From: CAZJLN01 sp964540765
GTDB lineage: Bacteria; Chloroflexota; Anaerolineae; Anaerolineales; Anaerolineaceae
DNA length: 17,364 bases
Assembly (NCBI GenBank): GCA_964540765.1
Contig: CAZINW010000042.1
Location: 1-17,364 of the forward strand
Direction of reading: 5' to 3'
A program made the position numbers and the translations under genes. Of this stretch, positions 7,852 to 14,660 are shown piece by piece; within the stretch, counting starts at the first letter, position 1, and the number at the start of each line of letters is the position of its first letter. The notes beneath the pieces were generated by a model. That model worked only from the letters and a program-made list of their open reading frames with translations. It had not been told where the DNA came from and did no database searches.

Positions 7852-9721
7852 TTAAACCACATCCTTCGCAAACCAGATTGCACCACCTTGCGGTAGATCA
7901 GACAAAACGAGATACCCTTGGGATATGGACAGTTTTTCCTCCCCAAAGAGGGATGTATATTGCACATTATCATCAAATCCACCCTGCCCAATGCGAATAG
8001 TTGATGAAGCTCTCGGAGTGAATGAGCGGTTGGCGGAAATCAATATATGGTCATTATTCAAATTGCGTTGATAAATGAAAAAATCCTTTTCCCAGTGTAA
8101 AATTTGGAAATTGCCATTCTTGAGAACATCGGATCCTTTCCGAAAGGCAATTAATGACCGGTAAAAATCAAACAAAGGTTTATTCCAACGCTCTTTGTCC
8201 CACGGCATGCAATTGCGTGAACCAAACCCCTCATCATCCACCAGCCCAATTTCATCGCCATAATAGATGCACGGAACCCCGGGAAATGTAAATTGGAGGA
8301 TGGCTGCCAGCCTGTGGAGTGACTCATTGCCATTTAATATTGTGCGAATGCGGTGAGCATCATGGCTGTCCAAAAGATTGAATTGCTGCAGGGCAATCTG
8401 CCATGGGATGGCAGCCAGGTGATCCCGCCAACTTTGCAGCAGGGTTTCGGTCGGCCATGGGTCAGATGTGCGCAATTCACCACTCCACCCCAAAGCGTCC
8501 TGCCGGTATCCGATCAGCCAATACAACAAGGGGTTACAGAAGCCCGCATAATTCATCACACCGTCTCAGCCATCCCCCTAGAGCTGCGAGGATGCCTCAA
8601 AGAAATTTTCGTCAACCAGGTATGCATCCTGATTGACATCCTTGACTGCCTTACGAATTTCCGGGATCACCTCGTGGGCTACTTGGTCTGCATCCCGCCT
8701 GCCAAGCATATTGGCAACGTCCAACCTCCATCCATCGGCAGAGAAGGGGGGGTCGACCAGCTCTTCACAATGCTGTTCTCATCCAAATACATGCGGCGGC
8801 GGAGTTCATGGCTGGCATAGTTGAGTTTTGGCAATAAACTGTGCCCCATCCAGGATTCATAGACATCGGGATGATGATCAAAATAAAAGAACCCTGCCTC
8901 CACTGAATCCGCCTGTTTTAACGCTCTTTGAAACCAGGGATGACCAAAGCCGCAATGATTGGGAACAATATCAAGGATCATATGCACTTGCAGGTCATCC
9001 AATTCCTTTCGCAGCGTGATCAGGGCTTCATCTCCCCCCACACAGGGTCAACCCTGTCATAATCTGTGACGTCGTAACGATGATTCGAAAAAGCGCTGAA
9101 GATGGGATTCAGATAAATGGCATTCACGCCCAGGTTTTGCAGGTAACCGAGCTTCTGGCTGATGCCCTGCAAGTCTCCACCGTAGAATGCCAGCAAGTTA
9201 TGTTCTCCTGCCGGTGCTGGCTGACCCCACTTGAACGTGTTTCACACCAAATCTCTGTAACTAATATGTTCCATGACCGGGTCATTATTGGGGTCTCCAT
9301 TGGCAAACCTATCCGGGAAGATCTGATAAAAAACTGCATCCCTCAGCCAGGATATCGGATGAAATCCAGCCAGCATCTTAAAATCAAAGAGAGAGAAAGT
9401 TTCCTGCAGGCTGATGCCCGCGGCATTCAGCCACCAAACAGCTTGATCAGTCTGGATCCCAAAGCGGTAAGGCGTGATGTTCTCATTGATTTTAAGATTC
9501 ACACGCCAAAACTGCATGGTGCCTTTTGTCTCAGCTTTTACCATGGGTGTGAACTGCTGTTCGCCATTAGGGCAGGTTCGCATCATGATCTGTTGGACGG
9601 GGGCGTCACTGGCGGTGCGTAAACACACCTCGATATGTTCACCAAGGAAGGGACAAATGTTTGAAAGATAATCAGCCGTACCAGCATGATAAACTGATTC
9701 CAGCCAGTCAGGATATGCCAT
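7852..9721 (-). pseudogene. Glycoside hydrolase family 13 (alpha-amylase/neopullulanase-like), decayed
   Basis: Conceptual repair gives a GH13 enzyme of about 623 aa that would cleave alpha-glucans such as starch, pullulan or cyclodextrins. It starts at an ATG with a good SD (GAGGAG). An N-terminal beta-sandwich-like part ends in WLRDAVFYQIFPDRFANGD, the usual opening of the GH13 barrel. Conserved regions follow: DIVPNH (region I), GWRLDVAN (region II, nucleophile Asp), LVDENF (region III, acid/base Glu) and NLLDSHDAHRI (region IV). The gene is broken five times: TGA at 9242-9244; one base missing in the G6 tract 9034-9039; one base missing in the tract 8746-8752; TAG at 8578-8580 where Gln is expected; and TGA at 8566-8568 where Trp is expected. 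All catalytic residues remain. It lies just upstream of the YihY-PxpB gene on the same strand. Assembly error could explain the two homopolymer indels but not easily the three stops. Confidence 0.88.
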
Positions 9722-9769
9722 TTTTTCTCCTCGCCAATGGAAGTAAGATCGCTTTCATTGGGTGTGATC

Positions 9770-9793
9770 CCACAATTCCTGCAGGAATTGTGG
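9770..9793. repeat. 24-bp perfect palindrome between divergent genes
   Basis: The half-site CCACAATTCCTG is followed directly by its exact reverse complement, with CTGCAG at the centre. It lies 48 nt upstream of the GH13 pseudogene ATG and about 115 nt upstream of the MazG-like gene. No T-tract follows, so it does not look like a terminator. It could be an operator or a dispersed palindromic repeat. Confidence 0.85.
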
Positions 9794-9873
9794 ACAAGTG
9801 CATATTTTATCTTATTTTTCGCTTGATAAATAATTTTGCGGACACCTGAAAATGGTTCACTGTATTGACAAAG

Positions 9874-9879
9874 TATAAT
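9874..9879 (+). promoter_or_regulatory. Possible -10 box for the MazG-like gene
   Basis: TATAAT is present 29 nt before the chosen ATG. The -35 position is weak, and a TTGACA at 9865-9870 is only 3 nt away, so it cannot pair with this box. The motif overlaps the alternative TTG start at 9879 and so argues against that start. Confidence 0.35.
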
Positions 9880-9908
9880 TGGGAAAATATCGAAGGAGCC
9901 ACAGGAAA

Positions 9909-10286
9909 ATGGACATTGAAAAAATCCAGAATTATTACAATGCACGTGGACTGCAATGGGCTGATCAGAAAAGTGCCCTGTTATTCTTCTTCTCTGAGGT
10001 CGGAGAACTGGCTGAGGCATATCTTGCCCATCACAAAAAAGAGCTTGCCGATGAGGAAACACAATTGCTGATCGATTTCTCGGCGTTAGGCATGCAGGCG
10101 GATGAAATCGTTTCTCGCATCCCTGGCTGGGTTAGGAATAATGACCGCATCCGCAGGGAAAATATTGAATTTGAAGTGGCTGATTGCAATATGATGCTTT
10201 CAGTGTTCATGTACAGTCTCACAGGTCGCACCCCGGATGATGCCTTGGCAGAAAAAATGCGGGATAAATTGGGTGAAACGGTCTGA
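9909..10286 (+). CDS. MazG-like nucleotide pyrophosphohydrolase
   Basis: This is a 125-aa soluble protein of the all-alpha NTP pyrophosphatase (MazG-like) type; such enzymes hydrolyse NTPs or dNTPs to monophosphates and pyrophosphate, using Mg2+. Seen in the sequence are FFSEVGELAEAYL, which supplies the E-x-x-E metal-binding pair, and a second acidic helix EFEVADCNMMLSVF with the E and D expected of the fold. Between them is an insert of about 50 residues (from LAHHKKELADEETQ through GWVRNNDRIR) longer than in the smallest family members. I choose the ATG at 9909, ten nt after AGGAG, over the TTG at 9879. The gene stands alone, divergent from the GH13 pseudogene. Family is likely; substrate is unknown. 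Confidence 0.8.
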   Translation: MDIEKIQNYYNARGLQWADQKSALLFFFSEVGELAEAYLAHHKKELADEETQLLIDFSALGMQADEIVSRIPGWVRNNDRIRRENIEFEVADCNMMLSVFMYSLTGRTPDDALAEKMRDKLGETV

Positions 10287-10325
10287 TCATTAGGAAATAA
10301 ACCTGTCTCATGGTAATGCGAAATT

Positions 10326-10351
10326 GATGTCCTGTTGAGGAAACAGGCATC
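10326..10351 (+). other. Stem-loop downstream of the MazG-like gene
   Basis: GATG-t-CCTGTT (10326-10336) pairs with AACAGG-CATC (10342-10351) around the loop GAGGA, giving ten base pairs with one bulged T. It lies 40 nt after the stop. No run of T follows, so it is a weak terminator candidate or a structured RNA 3' end. The rest of the gap to 10570 shows no gene. Confidence 0.5.
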
Positions 10352-10546
10352 TCTAAAATTCGTGTATCGGAGGGGGTAAGTAGAAAAGCTATCTACTGGT
10401 GGCGAGCATCCTGCATGGTGACCATGATCAGATTTTCCCCATTTTCGTATTATAAGATGGTTGAAAGATATGCCATAATATTCTCTGGTATGGTCCCTTT
10501 AGCTGGTCCAAAAATGGTGCTTCAGGACTATTTTCAAGGAAAGCAT

Positions 10547-10552
10547 TATAAT
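10547..10552 (+). promoter_or_regulatory. Possible -10 box for the CPBP protease gene
   Basis: TATAAT lies 22-27 nt before the chosen start. No clear -35 element is seen at the right distance, so confidence is low. Confidence 0.3.
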
Positions 10553-10573
10553 CTTTAGAAAAGAGAGGATATG

Positions 10574-11539
10574 ATGGATCAAACCTTGGATAAGAAAAGG
10601 GTTTTCATTTTCTTGGGGATCGCCTTTTTAATTGCATGGGGAACCGCTCTGGTAATTTATCTGACAGGCGGATTGAGCGAAAGCCCAATTGTAATACCAT
10701 CCCTGCAGCTCAGCCTGGCATATGTACTCATGTCCACATTGTTCATGGGAGCACCAGCCATTGCACATATCCTGACCCGCCTGCTCACCCGTGAAGGTTG
10801 GAAGGGATTATGGCTCAAGCCAGGGTTTAAAAAGAATGGACGCTTTTGGGCAATTGCATGGGTTCTTCCCGGTATTCTTACAATTCTGGGCGCTGCAGCA
10901 TTTTTCTACCTCTTCCCACACACATTTGATTCCAATCTGACTGCGCTTCAATCCCAACTAAGTGCTGCCAACAAGGCTTATGGAGCCAGTGAGGCAATTG
11001 CCATTGATCCCTGGATGGTATTGATCCTGCAGGGAGTTCAGGCGATTTTGTTGGCACCCATCTTGAATGCCATTCCAACTTTTGGCGAAGAATTCGGTTG
11101 GCGCGCTTATTTACTTCCAAAATTGCTCCCGCTTGGCAGCAAGAAAGCGATTATTATCAGTGGAATTATTTGGGGAGTCTGGCATTGGCCTCTGATCTTG
11201 ATGGGCTACAACTACGGTACGGACTACCCCGCTGCCCCATGGCTTGGATTGCTCGGTATGGTTTGGGTCACAGTGGGGCTTGGCATCATTTTCAGCTGGC
11301 TGACCCTGCGATCCGGCAGCGTCTGGCCGGCTGTTATTGCCCATGGAGCAACCAATGGCATTGCAGCAATTGGCAATTTTGCGCTGATTGGGAAGACAAA
11401 TCCATTGCTCGGCCCAACACCACTAGGCGTGATCGGTGGGCTATTTTTTGCCATTCTGGCGATCAATTTATGGCTGCATCCAACTGCATTAAGGTTACCA
11501 GAGCAGAATGAAGTTCAACCAGGTACTGCTGGAAATTAA
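10574..11539 (+). CDS. CPBP (CAAX/Abi) family intramembrane metalloprotease
   Basis: This is a membrane protein of 321 aa with about eight hydrophobic segments. It carries the three signature motifs of the CPBP/Abi family (Rce1-like): EEFGWR around residues 172-177, WGVWH around 200-204, and AHGATN around 256-261. The two glutamates, the two histidines and the Asn are the residues predicted to bind metal or act in catalysis in this family. Bacterial members are linked to prenyl-protein or peptide processing, bacteriocin self-immunity and membrane stress, but the substrate here is unknown. Two ATGs stand in tandem (10571, 10574). GAGAGG is only 2 nt from the first and 5 nt from the second, so I take the second. 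It stands alone and converges on the YitT-family gene, with 32 nt between the two stops. Confidence 0.88.
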   Translation: MDQTLDKKRVFIFLGIAFLIAWGTALVIYLTGGLSESPIVIPSLQLSLAYVLMSTLFMGAPAIAHILTRLLTREGWKGLWLKPGFKKNGRFWAIAWVLPGILTILGAAAFFYLFPHTFDSNLTALQSQLSAANKAYGASEAIAIDPWMVLILQGVQAILLAPILNAIPTFGEEFGWRAYLLPKLLPLGSKKAIIISGIIWGVWHWPLILMGYNYGTDYPAAPWLGLLGMVWVTVGLGIIFSWLTLRSGSVWPAVIAHGATNGIAAIGNFALIGKTNPLLGPTPLGVIGGLFFAILAINLWLHPTALRLPEQNEVQPGTAGN

Positions 11540-11571
11540 GCGAGAATCTTACAAAAAGATAACTAAAAAGT

Positions 11572-12477
11572 TCAACCGCCATGCAGCGGTTTAAAACCTT
11601 CGCCAAGTGCTTCGGTTGCCTGTCCGATTACCATAAAAGCCTGCGGGTCAACTTCATGCACCAGGGCTTTTAACCGAACCACCTCGGATGTGGTGATCGC
11701 ACAGTACAATAAGGTCCGCTCTTCCTGGCTGTAAGCCCCCTTGGCTGGCAAAACCGTTACGCCACGCTCCAATTGGTCCATGATTGCCTGCGAAATCGCC
11801 TCCCCATGGTTTGTCACAATCAATGCCGTGCGGATGACCGCTGATCCTTCTGATACTACTTCAGCAACAACGCCACTGACATAGATCATTAAAAGTCCAT
11901 ACAAGGCTCTCTCCCAACCAAAAACAAAGCCTGCAGCCAACACAACCAGCGAATCTGTGATCATGTAAGCTAGTGAGATGGATATACCCAATCGCCTGTT
12001 CAATATGCGTCCAAGTATGTCTGTTCCCCCGCTTGTTCCCCGGCCAAGATAGACCACGCCCAATCCAGCCCCAAGCAAGATACCTCCATAGAGTGCATTC
12101 AGCACCAGGTCATCGGTTATCCCGCCTGCCAGCGGCATGAACCACATTAACAGGTCAGTCGACACTGAGAAACCGAGGATGGCAAGGATGGTTCGAACGG
12201 CAAATCGGGGACCGCCGAGATAACGCCACCCCAGGATAAACAAGGGTATGTTCCCCACGAGAACCATCATCCCTATTGGCCAATCATTATAATGGTGGAT
12301 CAATTGGGCAGCACCACTGATGCCGCCACTCACAAGGTTGGCAGGAACCAGGAAAAGATGCAGCCCGAAAGCCTGGATCAAGCCACCTGTGATGATCAAC
12401 AGGTAATCTTTGAGGGATTTCCAACTGAAATCGATCTGGTGAAAAAAAGAACTTAACGTGTTCTTTTCTGTTTTCAT
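11572..12477 (-). CDS. YitT family membrane protein (DUF161 + DUF2179)
   Basis: This is a membrane protein of 301 aa. It has about six hydrophobic segments (residues ~25-215), containing the family-typical stretches AFGLHLFLVPANLVSGGISG and GRGTSGGTDILGRIL. They are followed by a soluble C-terminal domain of about 85 residues (DUF2179) beginning near ALIVTNHGEAISQAI and including ERTLLYCAITTSEV. No biochemical function is established for the family that I can state safely; a transporter-like role is often guessed. The ATG follows AAGGA with an 8-nt gap. It is divergent from lexA, with its own promoter at 12523-12552. Confidence 0.88.
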   Translation of the reverse strand: MKTEKNTLSSFFHQIDFSWKSLKDYLLIITGGLIQAFGLHLFLVPANLVSGGISGAAQLIHHYNDWPIGMMVLVGNIPLFILGWRYLGGPRFAVRTILAILGFSVSTDLLMWFMPLAGGITDDLVLNALYGGILLGAGLGVVYLGRGTSGGTDILGRILNRRLGISISLAYMITDSLVVLAAGFVFGWERALYGLLMIYVSGVVAEVVSEGSAVIRTALIVTNHGEAISQAIMDQLERGVTVLPAKGAYSQEERTLLYCAITTSEVVRLKALVHEVDPQAFMVIGQATEALGEGFKPLHGG

Positions 12478-12522
12478 TTCACTATTCCTTATCTTCTAAC
12501 TTTTAGGCTTGTCTCCCAGCAG

Positions 12523-12552
12523 ATTATACGTCATACTATCAGAAGGGGTCAA
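12523..12552 (-). promoter_or_regulatory. Promoter of the YitT-family gene
   Basis: On the minus strand TTGACC (12547-12552) is followed 18 nt later by TATAAT (12523-12528). The predicted transcript starts near 12516, giving a leader of about 40 nt. It is back-to-back with the lexA promoter but does not overlap the LexA box. Confidence 0.65.
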
Positions 12553-12592
12553 TCACATCCATACTTCAAAACCCGACTTGTCACCTTTCCCC

Positions 12593-12621
12593 TTGACAGA
12601 GAACAGATGTTCGTATATACT
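12593..12621 (+). promoter_or_regulatory. lexA promoter
   Basis: TTGACA (12593-12598), a 17-nt spacer and TATACT (12616-12621) form a near-consensus sigma-70-type promoter. The predicted start is near 12628, giving a leader of about 36 nt before the lexA ATG. Confidence 0.85.
12601..12612. promoter_or_regulatory. LexA operator (SOS box), GAAC-N4-GTTC type
   Basis: GAACAGATGTTC exactly matches the GAAC-N4-GTTC form known for LexA of Gram-positive bacteria. It lies wholly inside the spacer between -35 and -10 of the lexA promoter, where bound repressor would block RNA polymerase. This indicates autoregulation. I see no second copy in the window. Confidence 0.85.
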
Positions 12622-12663
12622 GCAATCAATAATAGCACAAATGAGCTCTTTATTGGGAGGCTT

Positions 12664-13371
12664 ATGATGGCAAGAAAAAAATCAGGGTTAAGTCAGCGCC
12701 ACATACATATCCTGACCTTTCTGGAACGATACCAGAATGAGTTTGGATATCCTCCATCCATCCGTGAAATTGGTGAAAATACTGAGATCAGTTCGACGTC
12801 TGTTGTCAATTATTATCTCAATCAACTCGAGGAAATGAAATATATTGAGCGGCAGAGCAATATTTCCCGCGGTATTCGCTTGATCAGGAACCTGGGTGAT
12901 GAACTGGGCTCATCCATTAATAAGGCAGGCAGATCCCTTTCCGAATTGGTGTTCATACCCCTGGTCGGTAATATTGTTGCCGGTGAACCCATGCCGATTC
13001 CATCTTCAGATTTTAATTATTATGACCCCGAATCAGGGATTGAAATTGCACGCAGCCTGCTGCCAGTCCCTGAAATGGCTGAACAGCTTTACGCCCTCCA
13101 GGTTCACGGTGACTCAATGATTGATGCCATGGTGAATGATGGCGATATTGTCATCATGAAAAAGGTGGACCAGGCACGCAATGGTGAGATGGTGGCAATC
13201 TGGTTATCAGACCGCGATGAAACCACGTTGAAATACTTCTATCTTGAAAATGGTCGCGTGCGCTTGCAGCCAGCCAACCCACTGATGAAGCCGATCATCA
13301 TTGATGATCCCAGCGTGGTGGAAGTTCAGGGTAAAGTTGTCTTGGTTATCCGCCAGCTCGAAAAAGCGTAG
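12664..13371 (+). CDS. lexA: LexA repressor (S24 peptidase, SOS regulator)
   Basis: LexA represses DNA-damage genes and is inactivated by RecA-stimulated self-cleavage. The protein is 235 aa, longer than the ~200 aa of E. coli. An N-terminal winged helix includes GYPPSIREIGENTEISSTSVVNYYL, split here as GYPPSIREIG and SSTSVVNYYL. The self-cleavage bond is Ala106-Gly107 in NIVAGEP. The catalytic serine is S151 in GDSMIDAM and the lysine is K190 in TTLKYFY. The extra length is largely a loop after the cleavage site (FNYYDPESGIEIARSLLPVP). The frame is open up to 12607, but that ATG lies inside the operator, upstream of the predicted transcript start. The ATG at 12664 has GGGAGG close before it; 12667 is also possible. 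It converges on rplL, sharing a terminator. Confidence 0.95.
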   Translation: MMARKKSGLSQRHIHILTFLERYQNEFGYPPSIREIGENTEISSTSVVNYYLNQLEEMKYIERQSNISRGIRLIRNLGDELGSSINKAGRSLSELVFIPLVGNIVAGEPMPIPSSDFNYYDPESGIEIARSLLPVPEMAEQLYALQVHGDSMIDAMVNDGDIVIMKKVDQARNGEMVAIWLSDRDETTLKYFYLENGRVRLQPANPLMKPIIIDDPSVVEVQGKVVLVIRQLEKA

Positions 13372-13401
13372 GAGCTCTAATTTCAATAAAACAATTTAAA
13401 T

Positions 13402-13431
13402 AAAAAAGCCACCCTTTCGGGTGGCATTTTT
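13402..13431. terminator. Bidirectional intrinsic terminator for lexA and rplJL
   Basis: The stem GCCACCC (13408-13414) pairs with GGGTGGC (13419-13425) around a 4-nt loop. On the plus strand it is followed by ATTTTT, which ends lexA. On the minus strand the loop reads GAAA and six T follow, which ends the rplJ-rplL transcript. Confidence 0.93.
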
Positions 13432-13447
13432 AATTTACGATCCAAAA

Positions 13448-13825
13448 TTAAAGCAGTTCAACTTTGGCGCCTGCAGCCTCAAGTTTGGCTTTGGCATCGT
13501 TGGCGACGTCCTTGCTGACGGCTTCCAAAACTTTCGAGTCAGGTGCTTCAGCCATATTCTTGGCTTCAACCAGACCAAGGCTGGTGAGTTGGCGGATGAC
13601 TTTAATGACTTCGATCTTTTTGGCACCGGGGTCTTTGATGACGACGTTGAACTCAGTCTTCTCTTCGACTTCTTCTTCAGCGGCGGCAGCTGGACCAGCA
13701 GCAACTGCAGCAACAGGTGCAGCAGCAGAAACACCCCATTTTTCCTCGAGCATTTTGACGAGGTCAGCAGCTTCCAAAACAGAAAGCTCACTCAGTTGTT
13801 CAACAATTTTAGCTAAATCAGCCAT
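13448..13825 (-). CDS. rplL: 50S ribosomal protein L7/L12
   Basis: This is the acidic stalk protein of the large subunit that recruits translation GTPases, present as dimers on L10. The 125-aa length is normal. The N-terminal dimerisation part (ADLAKIVEQLSELSVLEAADL) is followed by an Ala/Glu-rich hinge around residues 35-55 and the C-terminal domain with EFNVVIKDPGAKKIEVIKVI and AKLEAAGAKVEL. The ATG is preceded by AGGAG at a 7-nt distance. It follows rplJ after 62 nt, in the same transcript. Unusually, it is the last gene of the block: rpoB does not follow. Confidence 0.97.
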   Translation of the reverse strand: MADLAKIVEQLSELSVLEAADLVKMLEEKWGVSAAAPVAAVAAGPAAAAEEEVEEKTEFNVVIKDPGAKKIEVIKVIRQLTSLGLVEAKNMAEAPDSKVLEAVSKDVANDAKAKLEAAGAKVELL

Positions 13826-13887
13826 TTTTTTACTCCTATAAAGTATTTATTATTATTTTTTTTGTTGCACCTTTGCAGATGCGATTA

Positions 13888-14418
13888 TTAAGCAGCATTC
13901 GCTTGCTTTTCAGAATTTGCCTTGATGACTGCAGCAAGTCCACGTCCAGGCTCTGCGAGAGTTCGAACAAGCTTGCTTGCCGGCGCCAGAATGGTGCCCA
14001 AAAGTATTGCACGCATAACAGGCAAGCTTGGCAGATCTGCCAGGGCACGAACATGCTTTTCATCCAATAATTTCATGTCCAGGTAACCAGCGCGTAGTTC
14101 AAAAACATCATTCCCTTTGGAGATTTCTGTCAGGGCTTTGGCTACTTCAGGTGCATCTTCATATGCGAAGCCAACGATGTTGTTACCTTCCCAAAACTTT
14201 TCATCAAAAGGATATCCTTTTTCTTCCAAAACCAGTTTGAAAAGTCGGTTTTTTACGACATGCAACTCACCATCTGACTCGCGCAGACGTTTACGTGCCA
14301 AATCCACAGGTGGCATGGCCATCTTGGAATAAGACAGGATGAATATGGCTTTACTTTTATCAATCCACTCGCCATATTGCTTTACAATAGTTTCTTTGTG
14401 ATTCCTTGAAAACGCCAA
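13888..14418 (-). CDS. rplJ: 50S ribosomal protein L10
   Basis: L10 anchors L7/L12 dimers at the stalk base, and in bacteria it (with L12) represses its own mRNA. The 176-aa length is normal. Family features are the N-terminal HKETIVKQYGEWIDKSKAIFI and the VKNRLFKLVLEE segment, written here in parts: KETIVKQYGEW and VVKNRLFKL. The C-terminal helix that carries L12 follows PASKLVRTLAEPGRGLAAVI. The start is TTG, seven nt after a near-perfect AAGGAGGTGA (14426-14435); the next residues AFSRNHKE fit the family. The strong SD with a weak start codon suggests translation control. It is preceded by an L10-type leader and its own promoter. Confidence 0.95.
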   Translation of the reverse strand: MAFSRNHKETIVKQYGEWIDKSKAIFILSYSKMAMPPVDLARKRLRESDGELHVVKNRLFKLVLEEKGYPFDEKFWEGNNIVGFAYEDAPEVAKALTEISKGNDVFELRAGYLDMKLLDEKHVRALADLPSLPVMRAILLGTILAPASKLVRTLAEPGRGLAAVIKANSEKQANAA

Positions 14419-14435
14419 TTTATTTTCACCTCCTT

Positions 14436-14597
14436 CCGGTGATTTATTAATAAAAAAGTCCTTACTTAAACACCTGCCAAGTAAAGACTCACGCTATATC
14501 TAATTCGTTGATAACGTATCATCTTCACCTCGGCGGGAAATTAAGCCTGAAGCGGCACCAGCTTTCTTAAGTGAAGTCCGTATTCAGTTTTTAATCG
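14436..14597 (-). promoter_or_regulatory. L10 leader (autoregulatory r-protein leader RNA)
   Basis: The RNA between the rplJ promoter and the SD carries the segment complementary to 14526-14546, reading GCTTAATTTCCCGCCGAGGTG. This resembles the conserved 3' part of the L10 leader family (CUUAAU...GCCGAGGU) in Gram-positive and other bacteria. A GC-rich block (complement of 14546-14568) upstream could form the paired partner. The leader ends in an intrinsic terminator before rplJ. In this family L10 (with L12) binds the leader and lowers expression of rplJL. The match is by eye; a covariance-model search would settle it. Confidence 0.75.
14452..14489 (-). terminator. Transcription attenuator in the rplJ leader
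   Basis: On the minus strand an 11-nt arm (14479-14489, AGTCTTTACTT) pairs with AAGTAAGGACT (14457-14467), with one G-U pair and an 11-nt loop, followed by five T (14452-14456). It lies within the L10 leader, about 34 nt before the rplJ start, so it can only act as a regulated attenuator or partial terminator. Confidence 0.82.
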
Positions 14598-14603
14598 AAC
14601 GCC

Positions 14604-14632
14604 ATTATACCTTGATATGGCATATCTGCAAA
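14604..14632 (-). promoter_or_regulatory. Promoter of rplJ-rplL
   Basis: On the minus strand TTTGCA (14627-14632), a 17-nt spacer and a perfect TATAAT (14604-14609) precede the L10 leader. It starts a separate transcript inside the larger block, just after rplA. Confidence 0.7.
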
Positions 14633-14658
14633 GGTCAAATCAGGTCAAATCAGTTCAA
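14633..14658. repeat. Short tandem direct repeat upstream of the rplJ promoter
   Basis: The 10-nt unit GGTCAAATCA occurs at 14633-14642 and 14643-14652, with a partial degenerate third copy (GTTCAA). It abuts the -35 box of the rplJ promoter and lies between that box and the rplA stop, where an activator or UP-like element would sit. Confidence 0.6.
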
Positions 14659-14660
14659 TA

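Noticed and set aside
8353..8820. 155-codon plus-strand ORF within the GH13 pseudogene
   Set aside because: The opposite strand carries clear GH13 motifs across this stretch, so this is a shadow frame.
9242..9244. TGA decoded as Trp or selenocysteine in the GH13 gene
   Set aside because: TGA ends the YihY-PxpB gene and pxpC at sensible places, and the GH13 gene also has a TAG and two frameshifts, so plain decay explains it better.
9865..9879. TTGACA plus TATAAT as a promoter pair
   Set aside because: The two hexamers are only 3 nt apart, far from the 16-18 nt needed.
13421..13841. Overlapping frames on both strands across rplL
   Set aside because: They are by-products of the Ala/Glu-rich rplL sequence; only the L7/L12 frame makes sense.
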